Part shown: one piece after another, positions 1 through 7,874 of the stretch | Layout of the letters: each line of letters begins with the position of its first letter | Numbering within the stretch: position 1 is the first letter of the stretch | Assembly: GCF_900141825.1 (NCBI RefSeq) | Contig: NZ_FQYQ01000001.1 | Span: 344,047 to 408,046 of the forward strand | DNA from: Pseudobutyrivibrio xylanivorans DSM 14809 | GTDB lineage: Bacteria; Bacillota; Clostridia; Lachnospirales; Lachnospiraceae | Length of the DNA stretch: 64,000 nt | Direction: 5' to 3' | Notes under the pieces: model-generated | The model's database searches: none | What the model saw: only the letters and a program-made list of their open reading frames with translations | Told to the model about the DNA's origin: nothing | Translations under genes and position numbers: made by a program

Positions 1-551
1 ACTCAAAGATTTTCCATTTCGGAACACTTTCAATGACATCAGAATGTGCAAAGGAAGCAACAAAGAAGGCTGTAGCTTTTGCAAAGGAAAAAGGACTTCT
101 TGTTTCTTTTGATCCAAACCTTAGAGAGCCACTTTGGGCAGATTTAGAGGATGCCAAAGCTGCAATCAGATGGGGAATGGAAAATTGCGATATTCTCAAG
201 ATTTCAGATAACGAAGTAGAATTTATGACAGGCCTTTCAGATATGGAAGCAGGTTATAAGAAGATAAAGGAAATGTCATCAGCTAAGCAGGTGTTCGTTA
301 CACTTGGACCAGACGGAAGTATTGGAATGGCTGATGGTGAGCTTGTTAAAGTAGCTGGTGTTAAGATGGAATCAGTAGTAGACACCACTGGTGCCGGCGA
401 CACATTTATGGGCTGTGCACTCCATTACATATTAGGTCATGGAATAGAGCTTTCAGCAGACCAGATTAAAGAGTTACTTACAATTGCAAATGCAACAGCT
501 GCAAAGGTAACTCAGGTTAAGGGTGCATTAAAGGTAATGCCTGAAATTTAA
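1..551 (+). CDS. PfkB-family sugar kinase (fructokinase-like), C-terminal part
   Basis: This is a 5'-truncated gene. The reading frame is open from base 3 and ends in TAA at 549-551, giving about 182 residues. The family phosphorylates sugars such as fructose with ATP in the cytoplasm. The text FHFGTLS near the window edge and the motif DTTGAGDTFMG are typical of PfkB kinases. The second motif holds the anion hole and the catalytic aspartate of GAGD. The N-terminal half, with the sugar-binding residues and signature 1, lies outside the window, so the substrate cannot be fixed. A strong hairpin terminator follows directly. Fructokinase is the most likely activity, but other PfkB substrates cannot be excluded. 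Confidence 0.85.
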   Translation, partial: SKIFHFGTLSMTSECAKEATKKAVAFAKEKGLLVSFDPNLREPLWADLEDAKAAIRWGMENCDILKISDNEVEFMTGLSDMEAGYKKIKEMSSAKQVFVTLGPDGSIGMADGELVKVAGVKMESVVDTTGAGDTFMGCALHYILGHGIELSADQIKELLTIANATAAKVTQVKGALKVMPEI

Positions 552-566
552 TATTAAAGAAATAAG

Positions 567-598
567 GAACCCTCCACTATTTGTGGAGGGTTCTTTTG
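567..598. terminator. Intrinsic terminator, probably bidirectional
   Basis: An 11-bp perfect stem (567-577 with 583-593) has a 5-nt loop and is followed by a T-rich tract. It lies between the convergent kinase and MATE genes and can serve both. Confidence 0.85.
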
Positions 599-600
599 TA

Positions 601-1965
601 TTAGTATTCTTCTTGTAAAGTTTTCTGTAACACCAGAACCTCATTTTCGCCTCTGATCTTTCTTAATTTCCAGCTGTTCAGAACAAATCGTAGAACTTCA
701 TCGATAACAACAAGCCCGAAGATTTGTAAGATTCCCATATGAAATACCATTACCAGAATTGAGCTCATGGTTATAACAAAGAAGGTTCCAAAGAGCTGAG
801 TCTTTAACATCCATGCTGGCTCGCCATAGCCTTTGATTCCGGAACCGAAAATAATATTTCCACTCTTTGGGAACAAATCTACACCTACTATTAAAAGATA
901 TAGTGGAGCTGCTGCAAGCACTGCTGCGTCTTTTGTAAATATTCCTAATATCTGATGAGGGAATAGGAGGAACATCACAAGGTTTAATATCGAAAATCCC
1001 CAGGCAAGATATGAGGAGCACATTACAACATCCCACACACCTTTTACATTCTTTCTGCCTGTTTCATATCCTGAAAGTGTAAGAGTGGCAGTACCAAATG
1101 AACCTGATACAACAACTGCTATCAGCTCTACGCTGAAAACAATGGAATGTATTCCAGCGGCTGCTACAGAAATCTTGTTGAGCATTGCTATAAGATATAA
1201 ATGTCCAAGATTCCATGCGAACTCTTCACAGGCTGCTGGTGCACCGAACTTTATTGTTGCAGTGTATAGCGGAAGCTTTGCTTTTATTATCTGTGAATAG
1301 GTTGGTCTAATAGCAATGTCTTTTGCTGTCAACACATAGATAAGGACGATTAAATCACCCAGTAATTCAGCTAATGTTGTGGCAATGGCTGCACCCTTAA
1401 CACCCATGGCAGGAAGTCCAAAGTGGCCAAAAATCAAAGTATAATCCAGTATTACATTTGCCAATGATCTGGAAACACCATACCAAACCATAATCTGAGT
1501 CTTCTGGCTTACCTGCAGCATACAGCTGATGGATGCACCGATTCCAGTGAGAATAAATATTAGAGCAAAGTAGTGAGCATAATCAATACTCATACTGATG
1601 ATGCTCTCATCAACGCCCATAAGGTTGAAAGCCACCTGTGGTGTGAAAAACCAGAACAGGAAAAGAATAATTCCTATACCATTATTAAATTTAAATACTG
1701 AAGCCAGTGTTGCTGTTGCTTTATCAAGCTCATTTGCACCATATAACTGACTTACTAGGATTGTGGCACCTGTAGTTAGTGCAAAAATGATGCTCATTGT
1801 GGTCCACATTGGCGTGGAGGCATTTCCTACAGCACTCATGCTTTCGATTGAGAGGCTTCCAATGAATACTTTATCAATTAACATCTGAAGCTGCGATATC
1901 AGATTTGAAAGCATTATCGGGACAGCAATAGCAAATATTTTCTTAATATAGTCTTTCATAATCAT
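601..1965 (-). CDS. MATE-family multidrug/metabolite efflux transporter
   Basis: The 454-residue integral membrane protein has the length and pattern of MATE (NorM/DinF) exporters, with about 12 hydrophobic segments in two similar halves. It begins with a short amphipathic stretch (KDYIKKIFAIAVPIMLSNL), as these proteins usually do, and has FIGSLS and the G-N-A-S-T-P segment near residues 36-52. Such proteins export cationic drugs or metabolites using Na+ or H+ gradients. Two close in-frame ATG codons are possible starts (1965 and 1959). The ribosome site AAAGAAAGAG is weak, so the exact start is uncertain. The gene stands alone and converges on the upstream kinase. The substrate is unknown. 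Confidence 0.9.
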   Translation of the reverse strand: MIMKDYIKKIFAIAVPIMLSNLISQLQMLIDKVFIGSLSIESMSAVGNASTPMWTTMSIIFALTTGATILVSQLYGANELDKATATLASVFKFNNGIGIILFLFWFFTPQVAFNLMGVDESIISMSIDYAHYFALIFILTGIGASISCMLQVSQKTQIMVWYGVSRSLANVILDYTLIFGHFGLPAMGVKGAAIATTLAELLGDLIVLIYVLTAKDIAIRPTYSQIIKAKLPLYTATIKFGAPAACEEFAWNLGHLYLIAMLNKISVAAAGIHSIVFSVELIAVVVSGSFGTATLTLSGYETGRKNVKGVWDVVMCSSYLAWGFSILNLVMFLLFPHQILGIFTKDAAVLAAAPLYLLIVGVDLFPKSGNIIFGSGIKGYGEPAWMLKTQLFGTFFVITMSSILVMVFHMGILQIFGLVVIDEVLRFVLNSWKLRKIRGENEVLVLQKTLQEEY

Positions 1966-2253
1966 AATCTCTTTCTTTGTACTTATATCAATTGTGACAG
2001 GACATAATTTATCAGCTTAATGGACTTTATAATTAATAATCACTGATTCGAAATAATTTTACACTGCTTTTGGTGTCATATATATAATCAGTGCATTTTT
2101 CAATAATAAATGATGATAGTGAAAAAAACATGTTTCAGTGTAAATTCGGGCTTAATAAGTGTAAGGCACAGGCTCCAGGAAATTTGGTGATAAATTTATC
2201 ATGAAAATAAAAAATTAGCTGTGTGCTACGGGAGTTTTAGAGGAGAGAATGAA
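1966..2253. other. Intergenic region between divergent MATE and two-component loci
   Basis: This AT-rich stretch carries the promoters of both divergent units, but none can be fixed with confidence. A TATAAT-like hexamer occurs near 2088. The 12-mer TATCATGAAAAT occurs here near 2198 and again near 2331, just upstream of the response regulator gene, as a direct repeat about 133 bp apart. That could be a regulator-binding repeat (inference). Confidence 0.35.
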
Positions 2254-2325
2254 ATGGAAGCAATCAATCAATTCCTGGTAATAATTTTTACACTTATTCA
2301 GATATACGTTGATTTTCTATTGTAA
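2254..2325 (+). CDS. Candidate 23-residue hydrophobic peptide upstream of the LytTR system
   Basis: A short reading frame starts at ATG 2254 after a good ribosome site (AGGAG at 2241-2245, 8-nt spacing) and ends with TAA at 2323. The product begins MEAINQF and is otherwise almost wholly hydrophobic (Leu, Ile, Val, Phe), with a single acidic residue near the C-terminus. It has no cysteine, so it is not a classical AgrD-type thiolactone precursor. It lies 42 bp before a LytTR response regulator that is paired with an AgrC-like kinase. This is the usual place for a signal peptide gene or a small membrane effector. It could also be a leader peptide or a chance frame. Expression is unproven. Confidence 0.4.
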   Translation: MEAINQFLVIIFTLIQIYVDFLL

Positions 2326-2367
2326 TGAATTATCATGAAAATAGGTAGAATCTGAAGGGGGTACAAA

Positions 2368-3087
2368 ATGCTAAGAATAGCAATTTGTGATGATGATAAA
2401 TTAGATAGAGACAGACTTCATGAATACGTTGATCAGTATCTATATGAAAGAAGTGCTCAGGCTGAGGTCAGAGTATTTGATCATCCAGATACATTAATTC
2501 AGGAATGCGAAAGCTTCAGACCACAGGTATATCTTCTTGATATTGTTATGCCTATGGTTACAGGTATTCAGGCGGCCAGAGAATTAAGATGGAACCAGCC
2601 AGATGCGCAGATTATTTTTGCCACATCTGAAAGTTCTTATGCGTTGGAATCCTTCGATGTAAATCCAATTAACTATATTTTAAAGCCAGTTGATAAGGAA
2701 AAGCTTTTTTCAACCTTGGATTTGGCATTGTCGAGAGTGCAGGATGAGGACAAGAAGTCTATCACTATAAAAATAAAAGGTGGCCTTTGTACCTTAAGAA
2801 TAGATGAAGTGATGTACATCGATTATCGTAATCACGTAGTAACATATCATATGGCAAATGGAGAAATTGTTTCCACTCCCACACTTAGAATCGGCTTTTC
2901 AGAATATATGGAGGAGAATCATTCCACACAGGATTTTGTCAGATGTCATGAATCCATCAGCGTTAATATCTCAGCAGTTGATAAACTTACAAAGACTGAC
3001 ATTACATTAAGGAATAAAGAGACTGTGCCAGTATCAAAAAGTAGATATAACGAAGTTGCAGACAGCTACATGAATTATAGATTTTAA
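2368..3087 (+). CDS. LytTR-family response regulator
   Basis: This is a 239-residue cytoplasmic transcription factor. The receiver domain covers about residues 1-125, with the acidic cluster D8-D10, the phospho-acceptor D58 in LLDIVMP and the conserved lysine in LKPVD. A LytTR DNA-binding domain follows at about 135-239, with the typical VRCHESISVN and VPVSKSRY segments. Such regulators (AgrA, VirR, LytR types) bind direct repeats upstream of target promoters. The start is clear because AAGGGGG precedes the ATG. The gene heads an apparent operon with a small cysteine protein and a GHKL histidine kinase, which is probably its partner. Targets may include the peptide frame upstream and the binding-protein gene downstream (inference). 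Confidence 0.92.
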   Translation: MLRIAICDDDKLDRDRLHEYVDQYLYERSAQAEVRVFDHPDTLIQECESFRPQVYLLDIVMPMVTGIQAARELRWNQPDAQIIFATSESSYALESFDVNPINYILKPVDKEKLFSTLDLALSRVQDEDKKSITIKIKGGLCTLRIDEVMYIDYRNHVVTYHMANGEIVSTPTLRIGFSEYMEENHSTQDFVRCHESISVNISAVDKLTKTDITLRNKETVPVSKSRYNEVADSYMNYRF

Positions 3088-3106
3088 CGACTAAAGAGGA
3101 ATTACT

Positions 3107-3316
3107 ATGGGTGATAATAAAGCAAACGAATACGATGTACCGAAAAGAGAAGGAAGTGTGTGGCCAGAAGATATTTGTCCGGCGTATACACCACGTGAGG
3201 ATGCCATACCATCAATCAAAGGCTGCTGGTACTGTAAATATGCAGATTTCCATCTAAAAGAGGAGCGGGCATTAGAGGTGGGAATATGTATGTGGCCAAA
3301 GAAGATTATCGAATAG
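3107..3316 (+). CDS. Small four-cysteine protein between regulator and kinase
   Basis: This 69-residue protein has a good ribosome site (AGAGGA) and lies 19 bp after the regulator and 13 bp before the kinase, so it is very likely co-translated with them. It has exactly four cysteines, C24, C40, C43 and C61. The central pair forms a CWYC motif and the last sits in ICMWPKK. The spacing would suit a single zinc or iron-sulfur site. It has no signal peptide or membrane segment. I do not recognise the family. A metal- or redox-sensing accessory factor of the two-component system is one possible role, inferred from position only. Confidence 0.65.
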   Translation: MGDNKANEYDVPKREGSVWPEDICPAYTPREDAIPSIKGCWYCKYADFHLKEERALEVGICMWPKKIIE

Positions 3317-3329
3317 GGGGAGATGACAA

Positions 3330-4949
3330 ATGCATAATTTTCTTTTAGCTGCAATCATGGCCAGCGTATTCGCTATGTTTTTCGAGGGCTTCATCGTTTT
3401 TAGAAGCATGAAGAACAGGCTTCACGCATATCTGTTTATTAACTGTATTGTTATGCTTGTAAACAATATAGGTTATCTCCTGCAGCTATTATCCAAAACA
3501 GAAGATGAATATATAGCTGCCCTTAAATTTTCATATGCCGGCAGAATATGGATTATGTTTTCTCTTTTCATGTTCACGGTAGAATTTTGTCATATTAAAA
3601 TTCCAAGATTTATTCCAAGCGTAATAATTATAATTAATGTTGTTGTTTATGGATTCGTATTTACGTTACAGAACCATACTTTCTATTATTCAAAGATGTG
3701 GTTCGATAAAGACGGACTTTTTCCAGTCCTGTTGCACAGAAGCGGCATAGTTCACCAGTCATTTATGCAGTTTCAGGCTGCTATTATGCTTATTAGCTTC
3801 TTCTGGATGTTTAGAAGCTTAAGAAGCTATAAAGGTAAAATTGCAAAAAGAAGAGCAACTATTATCATTGCTGGCTTTCTTACAGAGGCTGTTCTTTTTG
3901 TGTGTGAGATTGCACATTTATTCTTCTTCACTTATTTCTTTGATATTTCCATTATTGGCAATGTGGCTGTTACCATTTCCATGTTCATAGCCATATTTAG
4001 ATACAACCTTCTGGGGATTATTGATATGGCCCGAGAGTATATTGTGGATAGATTATCTGAGGGCGTTATTGCTGTGGATTGTGAGGAAAGGGTCCAGTAC
4101 TACAATGAACATGCCAAAGAACTTTACCCGGAGATTGCAAGCAATCCGGAGAGTGTTGTGGAAAAATTAAAAGAGGCTATTGTAAAAGATGACACCATAA
4201 CAATAGGTGACAGATATTTTTCACCGGAGGAAAAGGATCTTTTTGCAGAGGGGGAACCTATTGGAAAGCTATATGCTCTGGTGGATACCACAGTCTTAAA
4301 GCAGAGAGAGTATAGGCTGAAATCTGATGCTGCCATACTTGAAATGGCTGCCAATAGCATGAAGGAACGCCTTAGTGCTACAGAAGAGATTCTCAGTCAG
4401 GACAGAACTATGCGTCATGACAGGAGACATTTTGAGGCATTGATTTTATCTTTGATTCAGGATGGAAAAGTTGATGAGGCCAAAAAATTTCTTGAGGAAC
4501 GACTGGCTCACGAGCCTCGCGCCAGCGTGCGATACTGTGAGAATGCCACTATCAATGCTGCTATCATGCACTATGTCACAGTGGCCCAAAGAAATAATAT
4601 TGATGTAAAGGTGGCTGCCAATATTCCTTATAATCCCGGGGTGGATGAAATGCAGCTTGCTATTGCCATAAGCAATCTTCTGGAAAATGCAATTCATGCC
4701 TGCGAAAAGCTTCCAGAGGCAGAGCGTTTTATTGAGGTAAATGCCAAATTCAAGGAACAGCTTTTGTTTGAGCTTGTAAATGCCTGTGATGGTAAGGTGG
4801 AGCTTGATGAGGATGGCTACCCTGTCACTACAGAGGTGGGACATGGCATAGGAACACGAAGCGTTCTTGATTTTGTTCAAAAGACTAACAGTGAGATTCG
4901 ATATATTGCAGAAGATGATAAGTTTAAAGTAAGGATGATTATTGGTTAG
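3330..4949 (+). CDS. 7TM-type GHKL sensor histidine kinase (AgrC/LytS-like)
   Basis: This is a 539-residue membrane kinase. Residues 1 to about 225 form roughly seven hydrophobic segments resembling the 7TM N-terminal sensor region of histidine kinases. A short PAS-like segment follows at about 235-320. The phospho-acceptor is probably H363 in the motif RHDRRH, as in the AgrC/HPK10 group. The GHKL ATPase domain at the C-terminus shows an N box (NLLENAIHAC) and a G box (GHGIGTRSV). It belongs with the LytTR regulator 243 bp upstream and ends 47 bp before a binding-protein gene. The ligand is unknown. The hydrophobic peptide upstream or a sugar bound by the downstream lipoprotein are candidates (inference). 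Confidence 0.9.
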   Translation: MHNFLLAAIMASVFAMFFEGFIVFRSMKNRLHAYLFINCIVMLVNNIGYLLQLLSKTEDEYIAALKFSYAGRIWIMFSLFMFTVEFCHIKIPRFIPSVIIIINVVVYGFVFTLQNHTFYYSKMWFDKDGLFPVLLHRSGIVHQSFMQFQAAIMLISFFWMFRSLRSYKGKIAKRRATIIIAGFLTEAVLFVCEIAHLFFFTYFFDISIIGNVAVTISMFIAIFRYNLLGIIDMAREYIVDRLSEGVIAVDCEERVQYYNEHAKELYPEIASNPESVVEKLKEAIVKDDTITIGDRYFSPEEKDLFAEGEPIGKLYALVDTTVLKQREYRLKSDAAILEMAANSMKERLSATEEILSQDRTMRHDRRHFEALILSLIQDGKVDEAKKFLEERLAHEPRASVRYCENATINAAIMHYVTVAQRNNIDVKVAANIPYNPGVDEMQLAIAISNLLENAIHACEKLPEAERFIEVNAKFKEQLLFELVNACDGKVELDEDGYPVTTEVGHGIGTRSVLDFVQKTNSEIRYIAEDDKFKVRMIIG

Positions 4950-4996
4950 GGGAATTTTGGGGGATTTTAAAGGCTATAGGCTGAGGAGATATATAG

Positions 4997-6307
4997 ATGA
5001 AAAAAGGAGCATGTTTTCTTTTATCTATGATAATGTGTCCGCTGGTTTTTACAGGATGTGGTTTTGGAACTGGCAGTGGGGTTACGACTGTGACTTTCCA
5101 AACCTGGAACCCGGCAGATACGGGACCTGATAGTCCGATTTATAAAATCATAGAGGAGTTTGAAAAAGAAAACCCGGATATAAAAATTAAATACAATTTT
5201 GTTGGTGCAGGAGATTATCAGGAGCATCTTCGTGTAAATCTTATGACTGGAGATGGCCCAGATGTATTTGGTGTTAGCACCGGATCGTATTTTGATACAT
5301 CAAGAGAGTTTGAGGAAGAGCTGGCACCATATTGCAAGAAGGCATGGGGCACAGACTGGAAGAGCAAGTTTTATAGCTCCTGTATCGAGGATGTAAGTGA
5401 CGAGAATGGTAATATTTACGGATTGCCACTGGGCCAGACATACGCAGGCTATATGTGGGCAGATGTAAATATGCTAAAAGAGTATGGCTGTGAAGTGCCT
5501 TCCAGCTATAAAGAAATGCAAATGACCTGCCAAAGGCTTCGTGAAAATGGTCAGTATCCTTTGGGCATGGGAGCAAAAGATTCATGGCTAAATATTGATA
5601 TGTGGATGTCCATAGCGGCTGACTGCGACAGGGATGCTTTGTATGATGCGATAGATGGAAACGCATCTTTTGAATCGGCTCCTATTATAAAATCCTTTGA
5701 AATATGGCAGGATTGCTTTAGCAATGGAGTTTTTCAGGATAAAGCTATCAAAATGACTCTTTACGATACAGTAAATGAGAAATTTCAGCGTGAGGGCAGT
5801 ATACCTATGTTTGCCAACGGTTCATGGGCAATGAATATGTATACCATGAATGATGAGAAGACACAGGATAATTTTAATGGCTCAGGGGCAGACCACGACA
5901 TCTTCCTTATTGATTGGAATGACGATGGAAAAGTGGCTCCGGTCACAGCATCTGCTGATGTAATTCTTTGTTTGAATCCTGAATCTGAGAATAAGGATGC
6001 GGCATTTCGCTGGATGGATTACTTAGTCAATGAGGGGCAGGAGCTTCTTGTAAATCAGTACCTTGAGTACATGCCATCCAGAACAGATCTGGAGCTTAAT
6101 GTGCAGGGATTAAGTGCGGATGGAAGAGAAAATCTTGATTACATCCTTGAAAACGCAAATACGAATGTGGCAGGCTCCAGAATAATCAGATACGAAGATT
6201 TGAAGCTGGCTGTTCGTGATGCACTTGAGGATTTGGCATATGGACGAATAACTCCAAAGGAGGCTGCCAGCAGAGTTCAGAAAGTATCACATAATACAAT
6301 TAGATGA
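4997..6307 (+). CDS. Extracellular sugar-binding lipoprotein (SBP family 1), orphan
   Basis: This is a 436-residue lipoprotein. A Lys-rich N-terminus and hydrophobic core end in the lipobox VFTGC with C21 as the lipidated cysteine. The mature part has the type 1 extracellular solute-binding fold (VTTVTFQTWNP, NGSWAMNMY, AAFRWMDYLV). GAGGAG precedes the chosen ATG. An overlapping frame starting at 4942 is a shadow. No permease or ATPase gene is adjacent. The gene directly follows the two-component operon, so it may act as a periplasm-side sensor partner of the kinase or serve a distant transporter. The substrate is probably a carbohydrate, judged by family only. Confidence 0.88.
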   Translation: MKKGACFLLSMIMCPLVFTGCGFGTGSGVTTVTFQTWNPADTGPDSPIYKIIEEFEKENPDIKIKYNFVGAGDYQEHLRVNLMTGDGPDVFGVSTGSYFDTSREFEEELAPYCKKAWGTDWKSKFYSSCIEDVSDENGNIYGLPLGQTYAGYMWADVNMLKEYGCEVPSSYKEMQMTCQRLRENGQYPLGMGAKDSWLNIDMWMSIAADCDRDALYDAIDGNASFESAPIIKSFEIWQDCFSNGVFQDKAIKMTLYDTVNEKFQREGSIPMFANGSWAMNMYTMNDEKTQDNFNGSGADHDIFLIDWNDDGKVAPVTASADVILCLNPESENKDAAFRWMDYLVNEGQELLVNQYLEYMPSRTDLELNVQGLSADGRENLDYILENANTNVAGSRIIRYEDLKLAVRDALEDLAYGRITPKEAASRVQKVSHNTIR

Positions 6308-6379
6308 CGAGGCAACAGACAGTTGCGTGATTAAAATTAGTCTTCATAATACAATCAACTTATGAGGAGGTATTAATCT

Positions 6380-7144
6380 ATGAGTACACAGGAAGTTTTA
6401 TTAGAGCTTAGAACAAAGAATGGTCTTTCCCAGGATGAGCTGGCTGAAAAGGTTTTTGTCACAAGACAGGCTGTATCACGCTGGGAAAATGGAGATACTG
6501 TTCCTAATACAGAGACACTGAAGCTTTTATCAAATCTTTATAATGTATCAATCAATACATTGCTTGGTTCGCCAAACAAGCTAATCTGCCAGTGCTGCGG
6601 CATGCCACTTGAGGATGAGATTATTGGTCGCAATAAAGATGGAAGCCTGAATGAGGAATATTGCAAGTGGTGCTACGCTGATGGCACCTACACCTATAGC
6701 GATATGGATGATTTGATTGATATATGTGTTCAGCATATGGTTGGTGAAAATTTCACTGAGGAGCAGGCTCGCTCTTATCTTAAGATTGAGCTGCCTAAGC
6801 TGAATTACTGGAAGAAATACGATGAGCTTAGTGATGGTGGTCAGTTTGAGGAATTTAAAAAGCAACTGATTGATGAGATAAATGCTCTTGGCATAGAGGG
6901 CATGCCAAAGCTGGAAAAGCTGAACGCTTTGGTTGGTAGTTATGTGAATTTAGAGTATAAGCTGCCTAGCGGAATGAAAGTGAAGTATCTTGATGATGCA
7001 ACCACATACCTTGGAAATCAGCTGGAGTCAGAAATTGTTCCGGGGCTCTGCTTTGGAATAGTTGCAAATATGGATTTCATCCTTGTTTGCACCTACGAGG
7101 CAGAGGGCGCTAATCCGGAATTGCTGGTGTATAAAAAGAGATAG
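6380..7144 (+). CDS. XRE-family regulator with zinc-ribbon and small-molecule-like C-terminal domains
   Basis: The 254-residue protein starts after AGGAGG. Residues 5-60 are a Cro/CI-type helix-turn-helix (SQDELAEKVFVTRQAVSRWE). Residues about 68-100 form a zinc-ribbon-like segment with CQCCGMPL and CKWCYADG pairs. The rest (residues about 175-254) ends in a short beta-rich segment of unknown role. XRE plus zinc-ribbon fusions are common single-gene regulators in Clostridia, and their ligands are mostly unknown. Directly downstream lies a terminator and then the first inverted-repeat array. A second XRE gene with another metal-type domain sits beside the second array at 11.5 kb. That makes these regulators candidate array-binding proteins (inference). 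Confidence 0.85.
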   Translation: MSTQEVLLELRTKNGLSQDELAEKVFVTRQAVSRWENGDTVPNTETLKLLSNLYNVSINTLLGSPNKLICQCCGMPLEDEIIGRNKDGSLNEEYCKWCYADGTYTYSDMDDLIDICVQHMVGENFTEEQARSYLKIELPKLNYWKKYDELSDGGQFEEFKKQLIDEINALGIEGMPKLEKLNALVGSYVNLEYKLPSGMKVKYLDDATTYLGNQLESEIVPGLCFGIVANMDFILVCTYEAEGANPELLVYKKR

Positions 7145-7165
7145 CTGTTGATATTAAATGAGAGT

Positions 7166-7204
7166 AAAGCAGATTCTAATAATGGATTAGGATCTGCTTT
7201 TATT
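7166..7204 (+). terminator. Intrinsic terminator after the XRE gene
   Basis: A 15-bp stem with one mismatch (7166-7180 with 7186-7200) is followed by a short T-rich tract. It ends the XRE transcript before the repeat array. Confidence 0.75.
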
Positions 7205-7209
7205 ATGGG

Positions 7210-7500
7210 ATTTTCAATGGGTGGAGAAAATGGTCGTATATTGAAAAAATAATGGCAGTATTTTCAATATATTGAGGTATGTGATTTATATTGAAAATTT
7301 TTTGCTGTTTTTTTCAATGGGAGAAGATTTTGAAAGTATATTGAAAAAATATGCCCTTATATTTTCAATGGGGAAGAGATTTGCTTCTATATTGAAAATA
7401 ATAGGATTTTATTTTCAATGGGAATAAGATTAGCTCTAATATTGAAAAAGATAAGATATATTTTTCAATATAGATTTAGATTATTTTTCTGTTGAAAATT
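7210..7500. repeat. Array 1: six inverted-repeat units with 50-bp period
   Basis: The motif TTTTCAAT starts at 7211, 7261, 7311, 7362, 7412 and 7462. Its reverse complement ATTGAAAA starts at 7240, 7290, 7340, 7391, 7441 and 7491, the last with one change (G at its first position). Each pair is separated by exactly 21 bases, and consecutive units by 13 or 14. The period is therefore 50 bp, with one 51-bp step. Only the 8-bp arms and a few flanking bases (GGG after the left arm, TAT before the right arm) are conserved; the bases between differ from unit to unit. There are no cas genes, and the repeats are too short for CRISPR. Possible roles are an array of protein-binding sites or a chain of RNA hairpins with variable loops. 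Confidence 0.85.
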
Positions 7501-7508
7501 TCAGTGTA

Positions 7509-7548
7509 AAAACAGACTAAAAGCGTGAATGCTTAGGTCTGTTTTTTT
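7509..7548 (+). terminator. Intrinsic terminator downstream of array 1
   Basis: The arms AAACAGAC and GTCTGTTT enclose a further imperfect stem and are followed by seven T. The hairpin has no gene directly upstream other than array 1, which suggests that the array may be transcribed on the + strand. Confidence 0.7.
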
Positions 7549-7616
7549 CTATGTGATAAAAATGTAGTAGGTCAGGCAGGACCTACATGAATCCTTCTCA
7601 GCAGGAGGATTAAATC

Positions 7617-7874
7617 ATGTACGATATTAATTTTTTTGAAATCGCTAAGAGGCGAGAAGAGTATTATCAATTTTCTGAGTGGGCAAGAAGTGAAAATCTT
7701 GAAAGAATCGTTCCACAGAAAGATTTGTGGGAGATGGAGCTGGACTTGGAAAACAAAATTGGAATTTTAGAAAAAATCGTAAGGAGGTTTAAATATGGTA
7801 TTAGGAATAATAGGAGAGAATTGCAGTGGGAAGTCAACACTGGCGAAGGAAATAAATCAGCGATTAAATGCTAA
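7617..7874 (+). CDS. Small protein of unknown function, overlapping the next gene
   Basis: This 85-residue frame has an excellent ribosome site (AGCAGGAGGATT). The first 60 or so residues are charged and look helical (FFEIAKRREEYYQF, MELDLENKIGILEKIVRR). The last 27 residues lie over the start of the P-loop gene in another frame and read like chance sequence. The two genes overlap by 80 bp, which is unusually long. Either the ribosome reads through to the annotated stop, or an ancestral stop near 7800 was lost. The strong ribosome site supports translation. I do not recognise the family. It may be translationally coupled to the P-loop protein. Confidence 0.5.
   Translation: MYDINFFEIAKRREEYYQFSEWARSENLERIVPQKDLWEMELDLENKIGILEKIVRRFKYGIRNNRRELQWEVNTGEGNKSAIKC

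Noticed and set aside
698..1036. 112-residue frame inside the MATE gene
   Set aside because: It runs in another frame of the same strand as a well-supported transporter and has no family features.
4942..5130. 62-residue frame between the kinase and the binding protein
   Set aside because: It overlaps the signal peptide of the lipoprotein gene in another frame, and the product looks like chance sequence.
7210..7500. Array 1 as a CRISPR array
   Set aside because: The repeated parts are only 8 bp, alternate in orientation, and no cas genes are near. Typical CRISPR repeats are 24-40 bp and all in one direction.
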